A stretch of DNA of 64,000 nt from Myxococcales bacterium (GTDB lineage: Bacteria; Myxococcota_A; Polyangia; Haliangiales; Haliangiaceae), in the NCBI GenBank assembly GCA_016706545.1, contig JADJJK010000077.1, positions 186,001 to 250,000 of the forward strand, read 5' to 3'. How positions within the stretch are numbered: position 1 is the first letter of the stretch; every line of letters starts with the position of its first letter. This document shows, piece by piece, positions 53,945-61,594 of this stretch. Below the pieces are notes generated by a model. It searched no databases. It saw only the letters and a list, made by a program, of their open reading frames with translations, and had not been told where the DNA came from. A program made the position numbers and the translations under genes.

Positions 53945-55981
53945 CTAGCCAGCGCTCTCGACGTCGCGGCGCATGCCCTCGCGCACGCCGACCCGGGGCT
54001 TCCAGCCCAGGAGCTCCTGCGCGCGGTTGCTGCTGTAGTGCAGGCGAGCCAGCGCGGACTGCAAGCGGTACACGCCGATCGGGCTCGCCTTGCCGATGGC
54101 GCCGAGCGGCAACTCCGACAGCTTGCCCAGCGCGAACACCACCGGGCGCGGCACCCGCAGCACCTTCTTGCCGCGACCCGCGGTCTCGAGCACGTCGGCC
54201 TGGGTCAGGGTCTCGGGATCGATCAGCTGGATCACCTGTCCGCCGGTCAGCTTCTTGGCGACGCAGGCCTCGATCGCGTCGACGACATCATCGATGTAGA
54301 TGAGCGGCAGCTCGAGCTGGCCGTCGCCCAAAACCAGCCACCGGCCTCCCGCGTTGCGGGCCACCGCGCCGTTGACCAGGTTGATGCCGCCGCCAAAGAT
54401 CTGGCCAGGGCGCAGGATCACGCACGGCAAGCCGTCCTTGGCGGCCGCGACCACGGCGCGCTCCGCTTCGAGCTTGGCCCGGGTATAGGCGCCGCGCTCT
54501 TCGGGACGTGGCTCGAGCTCGGCGGATTCGTCCACCGGGGCGCCGCGCTTGGCGGAGCCGGCCCAGTCGATGACCGACATCGAGCTGATGTGGACGAGCT
54601 GGCGGACGCGGTGGCGCTTGCAGGAGTCGATCACGTTCTGCGTGCCCACGACCGTGCCGCCCAGGTGCTCGGGCCAGCCGCCCTTCATGGCGGCGCCGGC
54701 GTGGATCACGATCTCGGCGCCCTTGACCGCGCGATCGACCGCGTCTGGATCGCCGAGGTTGCCGAGCGCGTACTCCACGCCAGCTTGCGGGCGCTCCGGC
54801 ATGCGCCGCACCATGGCGCGCACCTTGTGGCCGGCGGCCAGGAGGCGCTTGACGGTGGCGCGGCCCAGGTTGCCCGAGGCGCCGGTGACCAAGAACGGCA
54901 CCTTCTCGCTCAGCACGAACTTGGCTTGCCGCGCCTGGTGATCGGCCTCGGCGGCGCGCGCCACCTTCTCGATCCAGCGCACGATCTGGGCGGCGTCCTC
55001 CACGGACACCGGCGGCGGCTCCCCGGCTTGCAGGCGGCGGTAGAAGTCCGCGACCAGATCGCGCAGGCCCTGGTACGCCTTGACCTCCTTGCGCACGAAC
55101 TTCCACACGCCGATGGGCACGTCGACCAGCGGCTGCACCGAGTCCGAGAACGCATTGAGCAGGCGCTCGGCCGGCTTGGGCAGCGGCGTGGCGGCGCGCT
55201 TGCCGTGGAACATGGCAAACAGGTCGACGCGCAAGACGCCCTTGGTGCCATGGATGATGAGCTGGCTCTGCATCGGCCGCGTGTTCCAGGTGAGCTGGAA
55301 CTGCCCCAGGCCGTGCGCGCAGCGCGCCACCGCGCGCCACTCGTCGAAGGCGAGGTTCGGGTCGCCGCCCAGCGAGCACCACGACGCCTCCAGATCCTCC
55401 ACCGAGCCGAGCAAGGCCTGGATGAGGTAGAGGCAATGCACGCCGAGGTCGCGGAACGGATAGCCTGCGCCGCGGTAGTGCGGCGGCAGCTTGCCGCCTT
55501 CAAACGGCGGGTACTCGGAGCCGCGCAGGATGTCCACCGAGACGATGGTGCCAAGCGACCCGGACTTCACCGCGTCGAGCGCGCGCCGGACCTGCGGGTC
55601 ATAGAGGAGGGAGTGGTTGACGGTGACGGTCAGGCCCTTGGCCTTGGCCAGCTTGGCGATGGCCAGCGCCTCCTGCTCGTCCTCGGTGATGGGCTTCTCC
55701 ACCAGCACGTGGCAGCCGCGCTCCAGCGCCGCCACCGTGACCTTGCCGTGAACGGCGGGCGGCGTGAGCACATGGATGACGTTGGCGCCAGCGGCGATGA
55801 GGTCGTCCATGGTGGCAAAGGCGGTGGTGCCCCAGGCCTTGGCGGCTGCCTCGGCCTTGTCGCGATCCAGGTCGGTGATGCCCACCAGCTCGACATCGGG
55901 CAGGGCCTTGACCGCCGCCACGTGGAACTCACAGATGTTGCCGGCGCCGACCATGCCGGCCCGAAAACGCGCAGGACTCAT
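53945..55981 (-). CDS. Fusion of Gfo/Idh/MocA oxidoreductase and extended-SDR epimerase
   Basis: A 678-residue cytosolic protein joining two nucleotide-sugar enzymes. Residues 1-355 are a Gfo/Idh/MocA oxidoreductase (GAGNIC at 12-17, the diagnostic EKP at 95-97, VNHSLLYDPQVRRAL). From about 362 an extended SDR/NAD-dependent epimerase follows (VTGASGNLGRATV, the TGxxGxxG motif, and YTRAK near 497 with catalytic Tyr and Lys). AAGGAG precedes ATG 55981. The two halves are usually separate genes; the fusion implies sequential or coordinated modification of one sugar. It lies next to a glycosyltransferase and deacetylase and probably serves surface polysaccharide synthesis. Confidence 0.9.
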   Translation of the reverse strand: MSPARFRAGMVGAGNICEFHVAAVKALPDVELVGITDLDRDKAEAAAKAWGTTAFATMDDLIAAGANVIHVLTPPAVHGKVTVAALERGCHVLVEKPITEDEQEALAIAKLAKAKGLTVTVNHSLLYDPQVRRALDAVKSGSLGTIVSVDILRGSEYPPFEGGKLPPHYRGAGYPFRDLGVHCLYLIQALLGSVEDLEASWCSLGGDPNLAFDEWRAVARCAHGLGQFQLTWNTRPMQSQLIIHGTKGVLRVDLFAMFHGKRAATPLPKPAERLLNAFSDSVQPLVDVPIGVWKFVRKEVKAYQGLRDLVADFYRRLQAGEPPPVSVEDAAQIVRWIEKVARAAEADHQARQAKFVLSEKVPFLVTGASGNLGRATVKRLLAAGHKVRAMVRRMPERPQAGVEYALGNLGDPDAVDRAVKGAEIVIHAGAAMKGGWPEHLGGTVVGTQNVIDSCKRHRVRQLVHISSMSVIDWAGSAKRGAPVDESAELEPRPEERGAYTRAKLEAERAVVAAAKDGLPCVILRPGQIFGGGINLVNGAVARNAGGRWLVLGDGQLELPLIYIDDVVDAIEACVAKKLTGGQVIQLIDPETLTQADVLETAGRGKKVLRVPRPVVFALGKLSELPLGAIGKASPIGVYRLQSALARLHYSSNRAQELLGWKPRVGVREGMRRDVESAG

Positions 55982-56059
55982 GACGCACTCCTTCTCACTC
56001 GTCTCGTCTGGTTTCGTCTCGCAAGAAACTGGGTCATCGGGGCTCTGGTGGCGCGGCGG

Positions 56060-57271
56060 TCACCGCGCCCCGGTGGCGGGCCTGTCGGCGCGGCCGTCAT
56101 CGGCGTCATCGGCGAGGCCATCGATGATGCTCGCCACCTGGGCCACGCGCGCGGCCCAGGACTCGTTGGCCATGGCGGCGGCGCGGTCGCGGCGGCGCGC
56201 CTGCCGATCCGCGGGCTGGCCCTGGCCATCAGCCGCCAGCGCGGCCTCGATCCTGGCGATGAAGTCCGGCGCGGTGTCGGCGATGGCGCAGCGGTCGCCG
56301 TAGCGCACGACCTCGGGCACCGAGGTGGAGACCACCGGCAGGCCAGCGGCCAGGTACTCGCGCAGCTTGATGGGGTTCACGAACTCCATGCGCTCTTGCC
56401 GGCGGTACGGAATGATGCCGACATCGAAGCCCTTGCAGTACGCCGGCAGCTCGTCGTGCGGCTTGCGGCCCAGGAGATGGACGTTCTTGAGCCGGCGCAC
56501 GCGCTCCACGTCTACCAGCGCCTGGCCGATGAGGACGATGGACCAGCTCGGCCGGGCGCGAGCGATCTCCTCGATGAGCTCCAGATCCACCCAGTCTTGC
56601 AGGGTGCCGTAGAAGCCGATCTTGGGGCCGGGCAGCGCGGCCAGCTCCTGCGGGATCTCCGTGGCGTCGGCCAGCGCGCGACCAAACATCGCGACGTCCA
56701 CGCCGTGCGGCGACACGAAGGTGGCAGGGTTGACCGCCCGCTTGGACTCCGCGAGCGCGTGGTTGATCGCGAACACCGCGTCCACCTTGGTCAAGAGGCG
56801 GCGCTCTAGCTCCACCGTGCGCTCGCGGTCGAGGTACGAGAACATCGACCACTCATCCACGCAGTAGTAGACCGAGAGGTCCTCTCCCAGCACGCCCACG
56901 TAGTCTGCGACGTTGGGCAAGAACGTCCACAAGTGGAACTTCGACAGCCCGAGCCGGAGGCGCAGCGCGGCGATGGTGGCGCGCAACGCGAGCTTGTTGG
57001 CAGCGCGCGCGGCCGTCAGGTGAGGGAAAGGTAACACCAGGGGGGTAAAGACCCACAAGTCGTTCTCTACCCGCACCGGACCGCGAGCGAACTCGCCGAG
57101 CTTGCGGCGGATCTTGCCGAGATCTCGCGAACTCGACAGCTTGGGTGTTCGAGTGGCCAACGAGTTGAGCCACAGGACTCTCCGGGTCTTGGCTAGCTCG
57201 CGGAGAACGTGATGGTTCGAGGTTGGATCCTCGTTCCAGTCCTTGGCAAACGCAATAATGCCCGCCGGCAC
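56060..57271 (-). CDS. Glycosyltransferase family 4-like protein
   Basis: A 403-residue GT-B glycosyltransferase from GTG 57271. The C-terminal donor domain has IGFYGTLQDWVDLELIEEIA and the EX7E motif in EFVNPIKLREYLAAGLPVVS (about 296-315), a hallmark of GT4. VYYCVDEWSMF and SPHGVDVAMF are other family-typical stretches. TAGGGT lies six bases before the GTG. It is convergent with no gene and adjacent to the dehydrogenase-epimerase fusion on the same strand, and to a divergent polysaccharide deacetylase. Donor and acceptor are unknown. Confidence 0.88.
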   Translation of the reverse strand: MPAGIIAFAKDWNEDPTSNHHVLRELAKTRRVLWLNSLATRTPKLSSSRDLGKIRRKLGEFARGPVRVENDLWVFTPLVLPFPHLTAARAANKLALRATIAALRLRLGLSKFHLWTFLPNVADYVGVLGEDLSVYYCVDEWSMFSYLDRERTVELERRLLTKVDAVFAINHALAESKRAVNPATFVSPHGVDVAMFGRALADATEIPQELAALPGPKIGFYGTLQDWVDLELIEEIARARPSWSIVLIGQALVDVERVRRLKNVHLLGRKPHDELPAYCKGFDVGIIPYRRQERMEFVNPIKLREYLAAGLPVVSTSVPEVVRYGDRCAIADTAPDFIARIEAALAADGQGQPADRQARRRDRAAAMANESWAARVAQVASIIDGLADDADDGRADRPATGAR

Positions 57272-57277
57272 GGGGTC

Positions 57278-57283
57278 ACCCTA
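57278..57283 (-). promoter_or_regulatory. TAGGGT -10-like hexamer before the glycosyltransferase
   Basis: On the minus strand TAGGGT is followed by GACCCC and then the GTG start at 57271. Confidence 0.42.
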
Positions 57284-57391
57284 CTGGGGATTCCTGGGTC
57301 GAAGCAAGGGTACACGCCTCCTCGATCTTCTTGTTCTACCGGCGAGGGCTGGTGATCGCGCGGCGAAGCCGACATCATAGGTGCCAACGTC

Positions 57392-58027
57392 ATGTTGCAG
57401 ACACTTCGCCAGGTCGCCAGCCGGGTCCTTCCCCCTTCGCTCGTCGTGCGTCGTGGCCCTGTCGGGGCCAAGCGAGTGGCGCTCACGTTTGACGATGGAC
57501 CGCTGCCGCTGACCGACGCCTATCTCCGCTGCCTCGACGACCTGGGCGTGGCCGCGACCTTCTTCCTGATGGGAGATCTGGTGGAGGTCGATCCAGGGAT
57601 CGTGCGCGAGTACGTGCGCCGCGGCCACCAGGTGGCGCCGCACGGCTATCACCACACCATGTTCTCTTCGATGTCGTCGCGCGAGCTGGCAGGCGAGCTG
57701 CGGCGTTGCGGGGAGATCTTTGGCACTCAGGCGCAGGCGCGGCCCTGGGTGCGGCCGCCGCACGGCGCGCTAAATACCAGGTCGCTGGCGGTGGCGCTGG
57801 CCAGCGGCTGGTCCATCGCGATGTGGTCCTTCGACTCGTACGACTACAAGCTGAACTCGGCGGACGACCTGGTGGAGCGTTGCTCGCCCACCGCCATCAC
57901 CGATGGCGAGATCGTGCTCATGCACGAGGGCCAGCAGTGGACGCTGGACGCGCTGCCGCGCATCGTCGAGGGCCTGCGGGGCGCAGGGCTCGAGTGCGTG
58001 ACGATGGCGGACCTGCTCGCGAGATAG
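57392..58027 (+). CDS. Polysaccharide deacetylase (NodB homology domain, CE4)
   Basis: A 211-residue carbohydrate esterase removing N-acetyl groups from chitin-, peptidoglycan- or other GlcNAc-type polymers. The NodB motifs are TFDDGP at 32-37 (catalytic base and metal Asp), HGYHH at 84-88 (metal His) and RPPHGALN near 127-134. The C-terminal LMHEGQQWTLDAL is also typical. No clear signal peptide is present, so it may be cytosolic or exported by another route. It is divergent from the glycosyltransferase. Substrate not determinable. Confidence 0.94.
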   Translation: MLQTLRQVASRVLPPSLVVRRGPVGAKRVALTFDDGPLPLTDAYLRCLDDLGVAATFFLMGDLVEVDPGIVREYVRRGHQVAPHGYHHTMFSSMSSRELAGELRRCGEIFGTQAQARPWVRPPHGALNTRSLAVALASGWSIAMWSFDSYDYKLNSADDLVERCSPTAITDGEIVLMHEGQQWTLDALPRIVEGLRGAGLECVTMADLLAR

Positions 58028-58028
58028 C

Positions 58029-58541
58029 TCAGATGTGCGCCGCCGCGGTCACTCCGAACAGGTAGTCGTCGGCGCCGCGTTCGTCGTGGCAGGTCACGCA
58101 CTGCGGCAGCTTGCCGGCGAGCTGCTGGCCGCCCTCTTCGAGCGGCACGCCGCGAGGCGTGGTGACCGCGAACCACCAGTCGCCGACGATGGGGTTTGAT
58201 CCTGGCGCGCCCTTGCCCATGACGGTCAGCTTCTTGACCTGCCCGCCTTCGTACACCGCGCGCACGATCAGCGCGCCCTGGGGCAAGCGCACCTTGGAGC
58301 CCTGCGCGGTCGGCGAGATCTTGTCGTAGAGCGCCTTGGACTCCTTGGTGATCCAGAGCTCGATCTGCGGGTTGGGGGCGAGGTTCGAGGTGTACGGGCT
58401 CGAGGTCCTGGTCATCGTCGCCTCAAAGGCGGAGATGCGCTCGAGCCCCGCCGGCGGCGCTTCTTCGACTTCATCGAGAGAGCAGGCGGCCACCAGCGCG
58501 CAGCTCAGACTTACCATCGCGAACTTACAGCTTTGTTGCAT
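58029..58541 (-). CDS. Cytochrome P460-like lipoprotein with C-terminal CxxCH
   Basis: A 170-residue exported protein. ATG 58541 is chosen because MQQSCKFAMVSLSCALVAAC gives a lipobox Cys20; the longer frame has no signal. The mature region (IELWITKESKALYD, VRAVYEGGQVKKLTVMGKG, DWWFAVTTPRG) follows the cytochrome P460 pattern and ends in CVTCH at 148-152 (a c-type haem site) and DERGADDYLFG. P460 proteins oxidise hydroxylamine or bind NO; the Lys cross-link cannot be verified by eye. It is convergent with the deacetylase with a 1-base gap. Confidence 0.8.
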   Translation of the reverse strand: MQQSCKFAMVSLSCALVAACSLDEVEEAPPAGLERISAFEATMTRTSSPYTSNLAPNPQIELWITKESKALYDKISPTAQGSKVRLPQGALIVRAVYEGGQVKKLTVMGKGAPGSNPIVGDWWFAVTTPRGVPLEEGGQQLAGKLPQCVTCHDERGADDYLFGVTAAAHI

Positions 58542-59037
58542 CACGCCCTCGGGCAAGCAGGCCGCGCTGGATGCAGCTCTCCCGTTGCGTACGAGCAAGG
58601 AGGCTCGCACCGCGGACACGGCGTCACTGGCAGGAGATCAACGCGGGGGTTCTGGCTTCGGGGAGGAGCAACGGTCGTGCCACGGTGGGGACAATCGTCC
58701 ACAGCGCCACGCGGCGCGCGTCGCCGGACGATGCCGAGGTCTAGCTACGAGGTGCGGCGAGGCGCCGGCGGCGCAGCAAACGCCCGCGACGCCGACGCTG
58801 TCTGCGTGATCGCGCGCTCGTCGTAAGAGCGCGGCGCCGCGGAGCCGGAGGCGGAAAAGGCCGGGCCCTGGGGCGCTCGTTGGTGCCTCGGTCCCCTGGG
58901 GCTGGGGCGGGCAACCGTCGACTCGAGGCGACACCATGGGACCGCCGCCGGGCCTCGCCGATCCCGGTCGCGCCGCGCTCGTTGGTCGCGCCGATCTCGG
59001 TGGATGAGCCCCGCGCTGGGGCATACTCGCCAGCCTC
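58542..59037. other. Gene-free stretch
   Basis: About 496 bases between divergent genes. No frame shows signal peptides, motifs or consistent codon use; short antisense frames here are Arg/Pro/Ala noise. Promoters for both flanking genes should lie here but none stands out, apart from CATACT ten bases before GTG 59038. Confidence 0.65.
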
Positions 59038-60795
59038 GTGAGCTCACGATCGGGGACGCAGGTGAGCGCCAGGACCTGGCGCGGTGCAGCCGCTGGCCTG
59101 GCGCTGGGCCTGGCGCTGTCCGCGGCGGCGTTGGCGTGTGGCGAGCGCACCTCCGAGCTGGCTGGCGCGGCCCCGGCGCGCAGCGCCATGTCGGCGCCGC
59201 TCCAGATCCTGGAAGACGCCGATCGTCGCGCCAGCGATGAGGCCGTGCCCGAGACGTCGCCGGTGTTCGATGGCCGCACCCTGCGCCTGCGCGCGGCGCG
59301 CGGCGAGACGCTGGGGATCACCGTCTGGCAGCGGGCGCCGGGCGAGGTGACCTTGCAGATGGCTGCGCGGGAGCTGAAGGTCACCGGGTACGAGGTGGAG
59401 TGGGCGCCGGTGACCCGGCCCTCGACCGCGATGTACGGCGGCAGCCGCGGCGCCGCGAGCTACGTCGATGGGCTGGTTCCAGCGCCGCGCCCCACCGGCT
59501 CGCCCGTGTACTTCGATCTCGCGGTGTCTGCGGACGCACCGCCGGGCCGCCACCTCGGCACGTTGACGGCCTCGGCTGCGACGGCCTCGGGTACGGCGCC
59601 TGCTGCGGCGACCGCCGCGACGTCCGCTACCACGTCCGTGGCGGTCGAGCTGGAGGTGCTGGACGTGCTCTTGCCGGCGGTCGGCGCGCGACCGCTGGTG
59701 TGGGCGTACTACGATCCTCGCGAGCTGGCGTGGCAGCACGGCCTGCCGGCGGGCGCGCAGCTAGGCGGCTTTGATCCGCTGGAGCTGGAGAAGCGCTGCG
59801 CGGCGATGTTCCGCGCGCATGGCGTGCTGGCCACGCCCGAGCTGACCGCGGAGCTGTGGCCGCGACGGCGCGAGCTGCTGGCCGGCGCGCGCTTCGTGCC
59901 GGTGCTCTTGCCCACCGAGGACGGCGCGCTCGCGGAGGCGGCGCGCTTCTGGGAGCAGGCGCTGGCCGCCGAGGACCAGCTCGCGTTCGCCATCCCCATC
60001 GATGAGCCGCGCCAGCTCGACCGCAAGATGAAGGTGCGGGCGCTCGCCGACCAGGTCGCGGCCGCGCGCCGGGCCACCGGCACCTCGCGCCTGCGCCTGG
60101 CGGTCACCGATGCGCCTCACGCCGTCTACGGAGACGCGGTGGACATCTTCATCTCGCCGTACGCCATCTCGCGTCAGCCCGCCACCGGCGCGGGCGCGGG
60201 CGCGCTGCGCTTCACCTACAACGGCAACCCGCCGTACGCCGGCTCGATGGTGCTCGACGCTGGCAACTTCGATCTGCGCACCTGGGGATGGATCGGTTGG
60301 CGCTGGTCGGTGCCGCTCTGGTACGTGTGGGACGCGCTGTACTGGCACGACCGGCACAACGCCAAGCGCATGGGCCTGCCGCGCCCTGGCCGCGCCATGT
60401 CGCCACGAGACTCGGTCACCTTCGACGACGGCGGCGATCACGGCAACCGCGACGGCGTCTTGGCCTTGCCCGGTCCGCGCGAGACCCCGTGCCTGCCGAC
60501 CCTGCGCCTCAAGGCGCTGCGCCGCGGCCTCAGCGATCGGCTGCTGCTGGACGCGGCGAGTTGCACGCCCGCGACCCGCGCCGTCGCCGCTCGCCTGGCG
60601 CTGCGGCTCATCCCGTTCGCGCTGGGCGACGCGGCGTCGGTGGGGCTGACCCCGCCGGTCACCGCGAGCGCGTGGTACGCCGCCCGCCAGCAATTGCTGG
60701 ATCTGGCCGCGCAATGTACGCGGCAGGAGACCGGCGATGGCGGCGCTAGAAGTCCCAGCCCACGCCCGCTTGCAGCACCAGCGGGTTCACCGTGA
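59038..60795 (+). CDS. DUF4091-like putative glycoside hydrolase lipoprotein
   Basis: A 585-residue exported protein from GTG 59038. The signal ends in AALACGER (lipobox Cys near 34). A beta-rich N-domain (about 60-210) is followed by a TIM-barrel-like region (PLVWAYYDPRELAWQHGLP, then FAIPIDEPRQLDRKM with an acidic DEP, and YNGNPPYAGSMVLD). The C-terminal segment LRLKALRRGLSDRLLL is the DUF4091 signature. Such proteins are uncharacterised glycoside-hydrolase-like. Its last 50 bases overlap the opposite-strand OmpW gene. Confidence 0.75.
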   Translation: MSSRSGTQVSARTWRGAAAGLALGLALSAAALACGERTSELAGAAPARSAMSAPLQILEDADRRASDEAVPETSPVFDGRTLRLRAARGETLGITVWQRAPGEVTLQMAARELKVTGYEVEWAPVTRPSTAMYGGSRGAASYVDGLVPAPRPTGSPVYFDLAVSADAPPGRHLGTLTASAATASGTAPAAATAATSATTSVAVELEVLDVLLPAVGARPLVWAYYDPRELAWQHGLPAGAQLGGFDPLELEKRCAAMFRAHGVLATPELTAELWPRRRELLAGARFVPVLLPTEDGALAEAARFWEQALAAEDQLAFAIPIDEPRQLDRKMKVRALADQVAAARRATGTSRLRLAVTDAPHAVYGDAVDIFISPYAISRQPATGAGAGALRFTYNGNPPYAGSMVLDAGNFDLRTWGWIGWRWSVPLWYVWDALYWHDRHNAKRMGLPRPGRAMSPRDSVTFDDGGDHGNRDGVLALPGPRETPCLPTLRLKALRRGLSDRLLLDAASCTPATRAVAARLALRLIPFALGDAASVGLTPPVTASAWYAARQQLLDLAAQCTRQETGDGGARSPSPRPLAAPAGSP

Positions 60796-61594
60796 CCTCG
60801 GCGGTGCCGGTGCCCGCGCTGACCGTGCCGTAGATGGGCAGCGCCGGGACCGCGAGCTCGAGGCCCTTCATGCGCGCGACCAGATCCAGGCCGGCGGCGA
60901 ACTTGGCGTCGAGCGTCACGTACACGCGCTTCCACACGTGGACATCCACGCCGGCTTGCAGGACCCAGGCAAGGTCGGAGTCGATCTCGACGGTGGGCTT
61001 GCCCACCTCGGTGAGGACGGGGTTGGTGATCTGCGTGTCGTACGCATAGACGTAGCTGACGCCGAGGCCACCATAGGGGCGCACGCGGGGGTGCAGTGGG
61101 TAGCGGTACACCGCGGTGACGATGGGCGGCAGCACCTTGGTGGTGCCGAGCTTCTCGCCAAACGCCGGCACGCCGGTGGGGATGTTGCCGAGCGCGTACG
61201 GCGCCACCGAGTCGTTGGCGAGGGTGCCGGTGAGGGTGAGGGTCATGGTGAACGGCGAGGCGATCACCGCTTCGATGGAGATGCGATCGTGGACGCGATA
61301 GCCGATGGTCCCGGCCAGCATGGCCACCGCGTCGGCGCTGACGCCGGAGCCCGCGACCGGACCGTCGGGCAAGGCCAGCTCGGCGGGGCCCATCAGATCG
61401 GAGAGCACCACCTCCTCGCTGGCGGGCACCGGCTGCAGATACAGAAAGCCGGCGCGCGCGTACAGGCGGTCCTTGGCAGGGTTGGCGTCAGCCTGGGCGC
61501 ACAGGCCGGCGACCAGCGCCAGGGCCGCGGGCAGGGCCGGGGCCGCTAGCCGGCGGCGGAGGGAGCGAGCGGAGTCCAGCATGGCGGTCCTCAT
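60746..61594 (-). CDS. OmpW-family outer membrane protein
   Basis: A 282-residue eight-stranded outer-membrane barrel. A signal peptide of about 38 residues ends at ADA. Then come AGFLYLQPVPASEE, TIGYRVHDRISIEAVIASP and PFTMTLTLTGTL, VTAVYRYPLHPRVRPYGGLG and a C-terminal VLQAGVGWDF with the terminal Phe required for BAM-mediated insertion. These are OmpW signatures. The start overlaps the stop of the Ig-like protein (ATGA), so it is co-translated with it. Possible channel for small hydrophobic molecules. Confidence 0.9.
   Translation of the reverse strand: MRTAMLDSARSLRRRLAAPALPAALALVAGLCAQADANPAKDRLYARAGFLYLQPVPASEEVVLSDLMGPAELALPDGPVAGSGVSADAVAMLAGTIGYRVHDRISIEAVIASPFTMTLTLTGTLANDSVAPYALGNIPTGVPAFGEKLGTTKVLPPIVTAVYRYPLHPRVRPYGGLGVSYVYAYDTQITNPVLTEVGKPTVEIDSDLAWVLQAGVDVHVWKRVYVTLDAKFAAGLDLVARMKGLELAVPALPIYGTVSAGTGTAEVTVNPLVLQAGVGWDF

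Noticed and set aside
54038..56809. 923-codon plus-strand frame opposite the fusion gene and glycosyltransferase
   Set aside because: Antisense shadow; the minus-strand genes have all diagnostic motifs.
57205..57235. tRNA T-arm-like ggttcgaggttggatcc
   Set aside because: No acceptor or anticodon stems fit around it, and it lies inside the glycosyltransferase gene.
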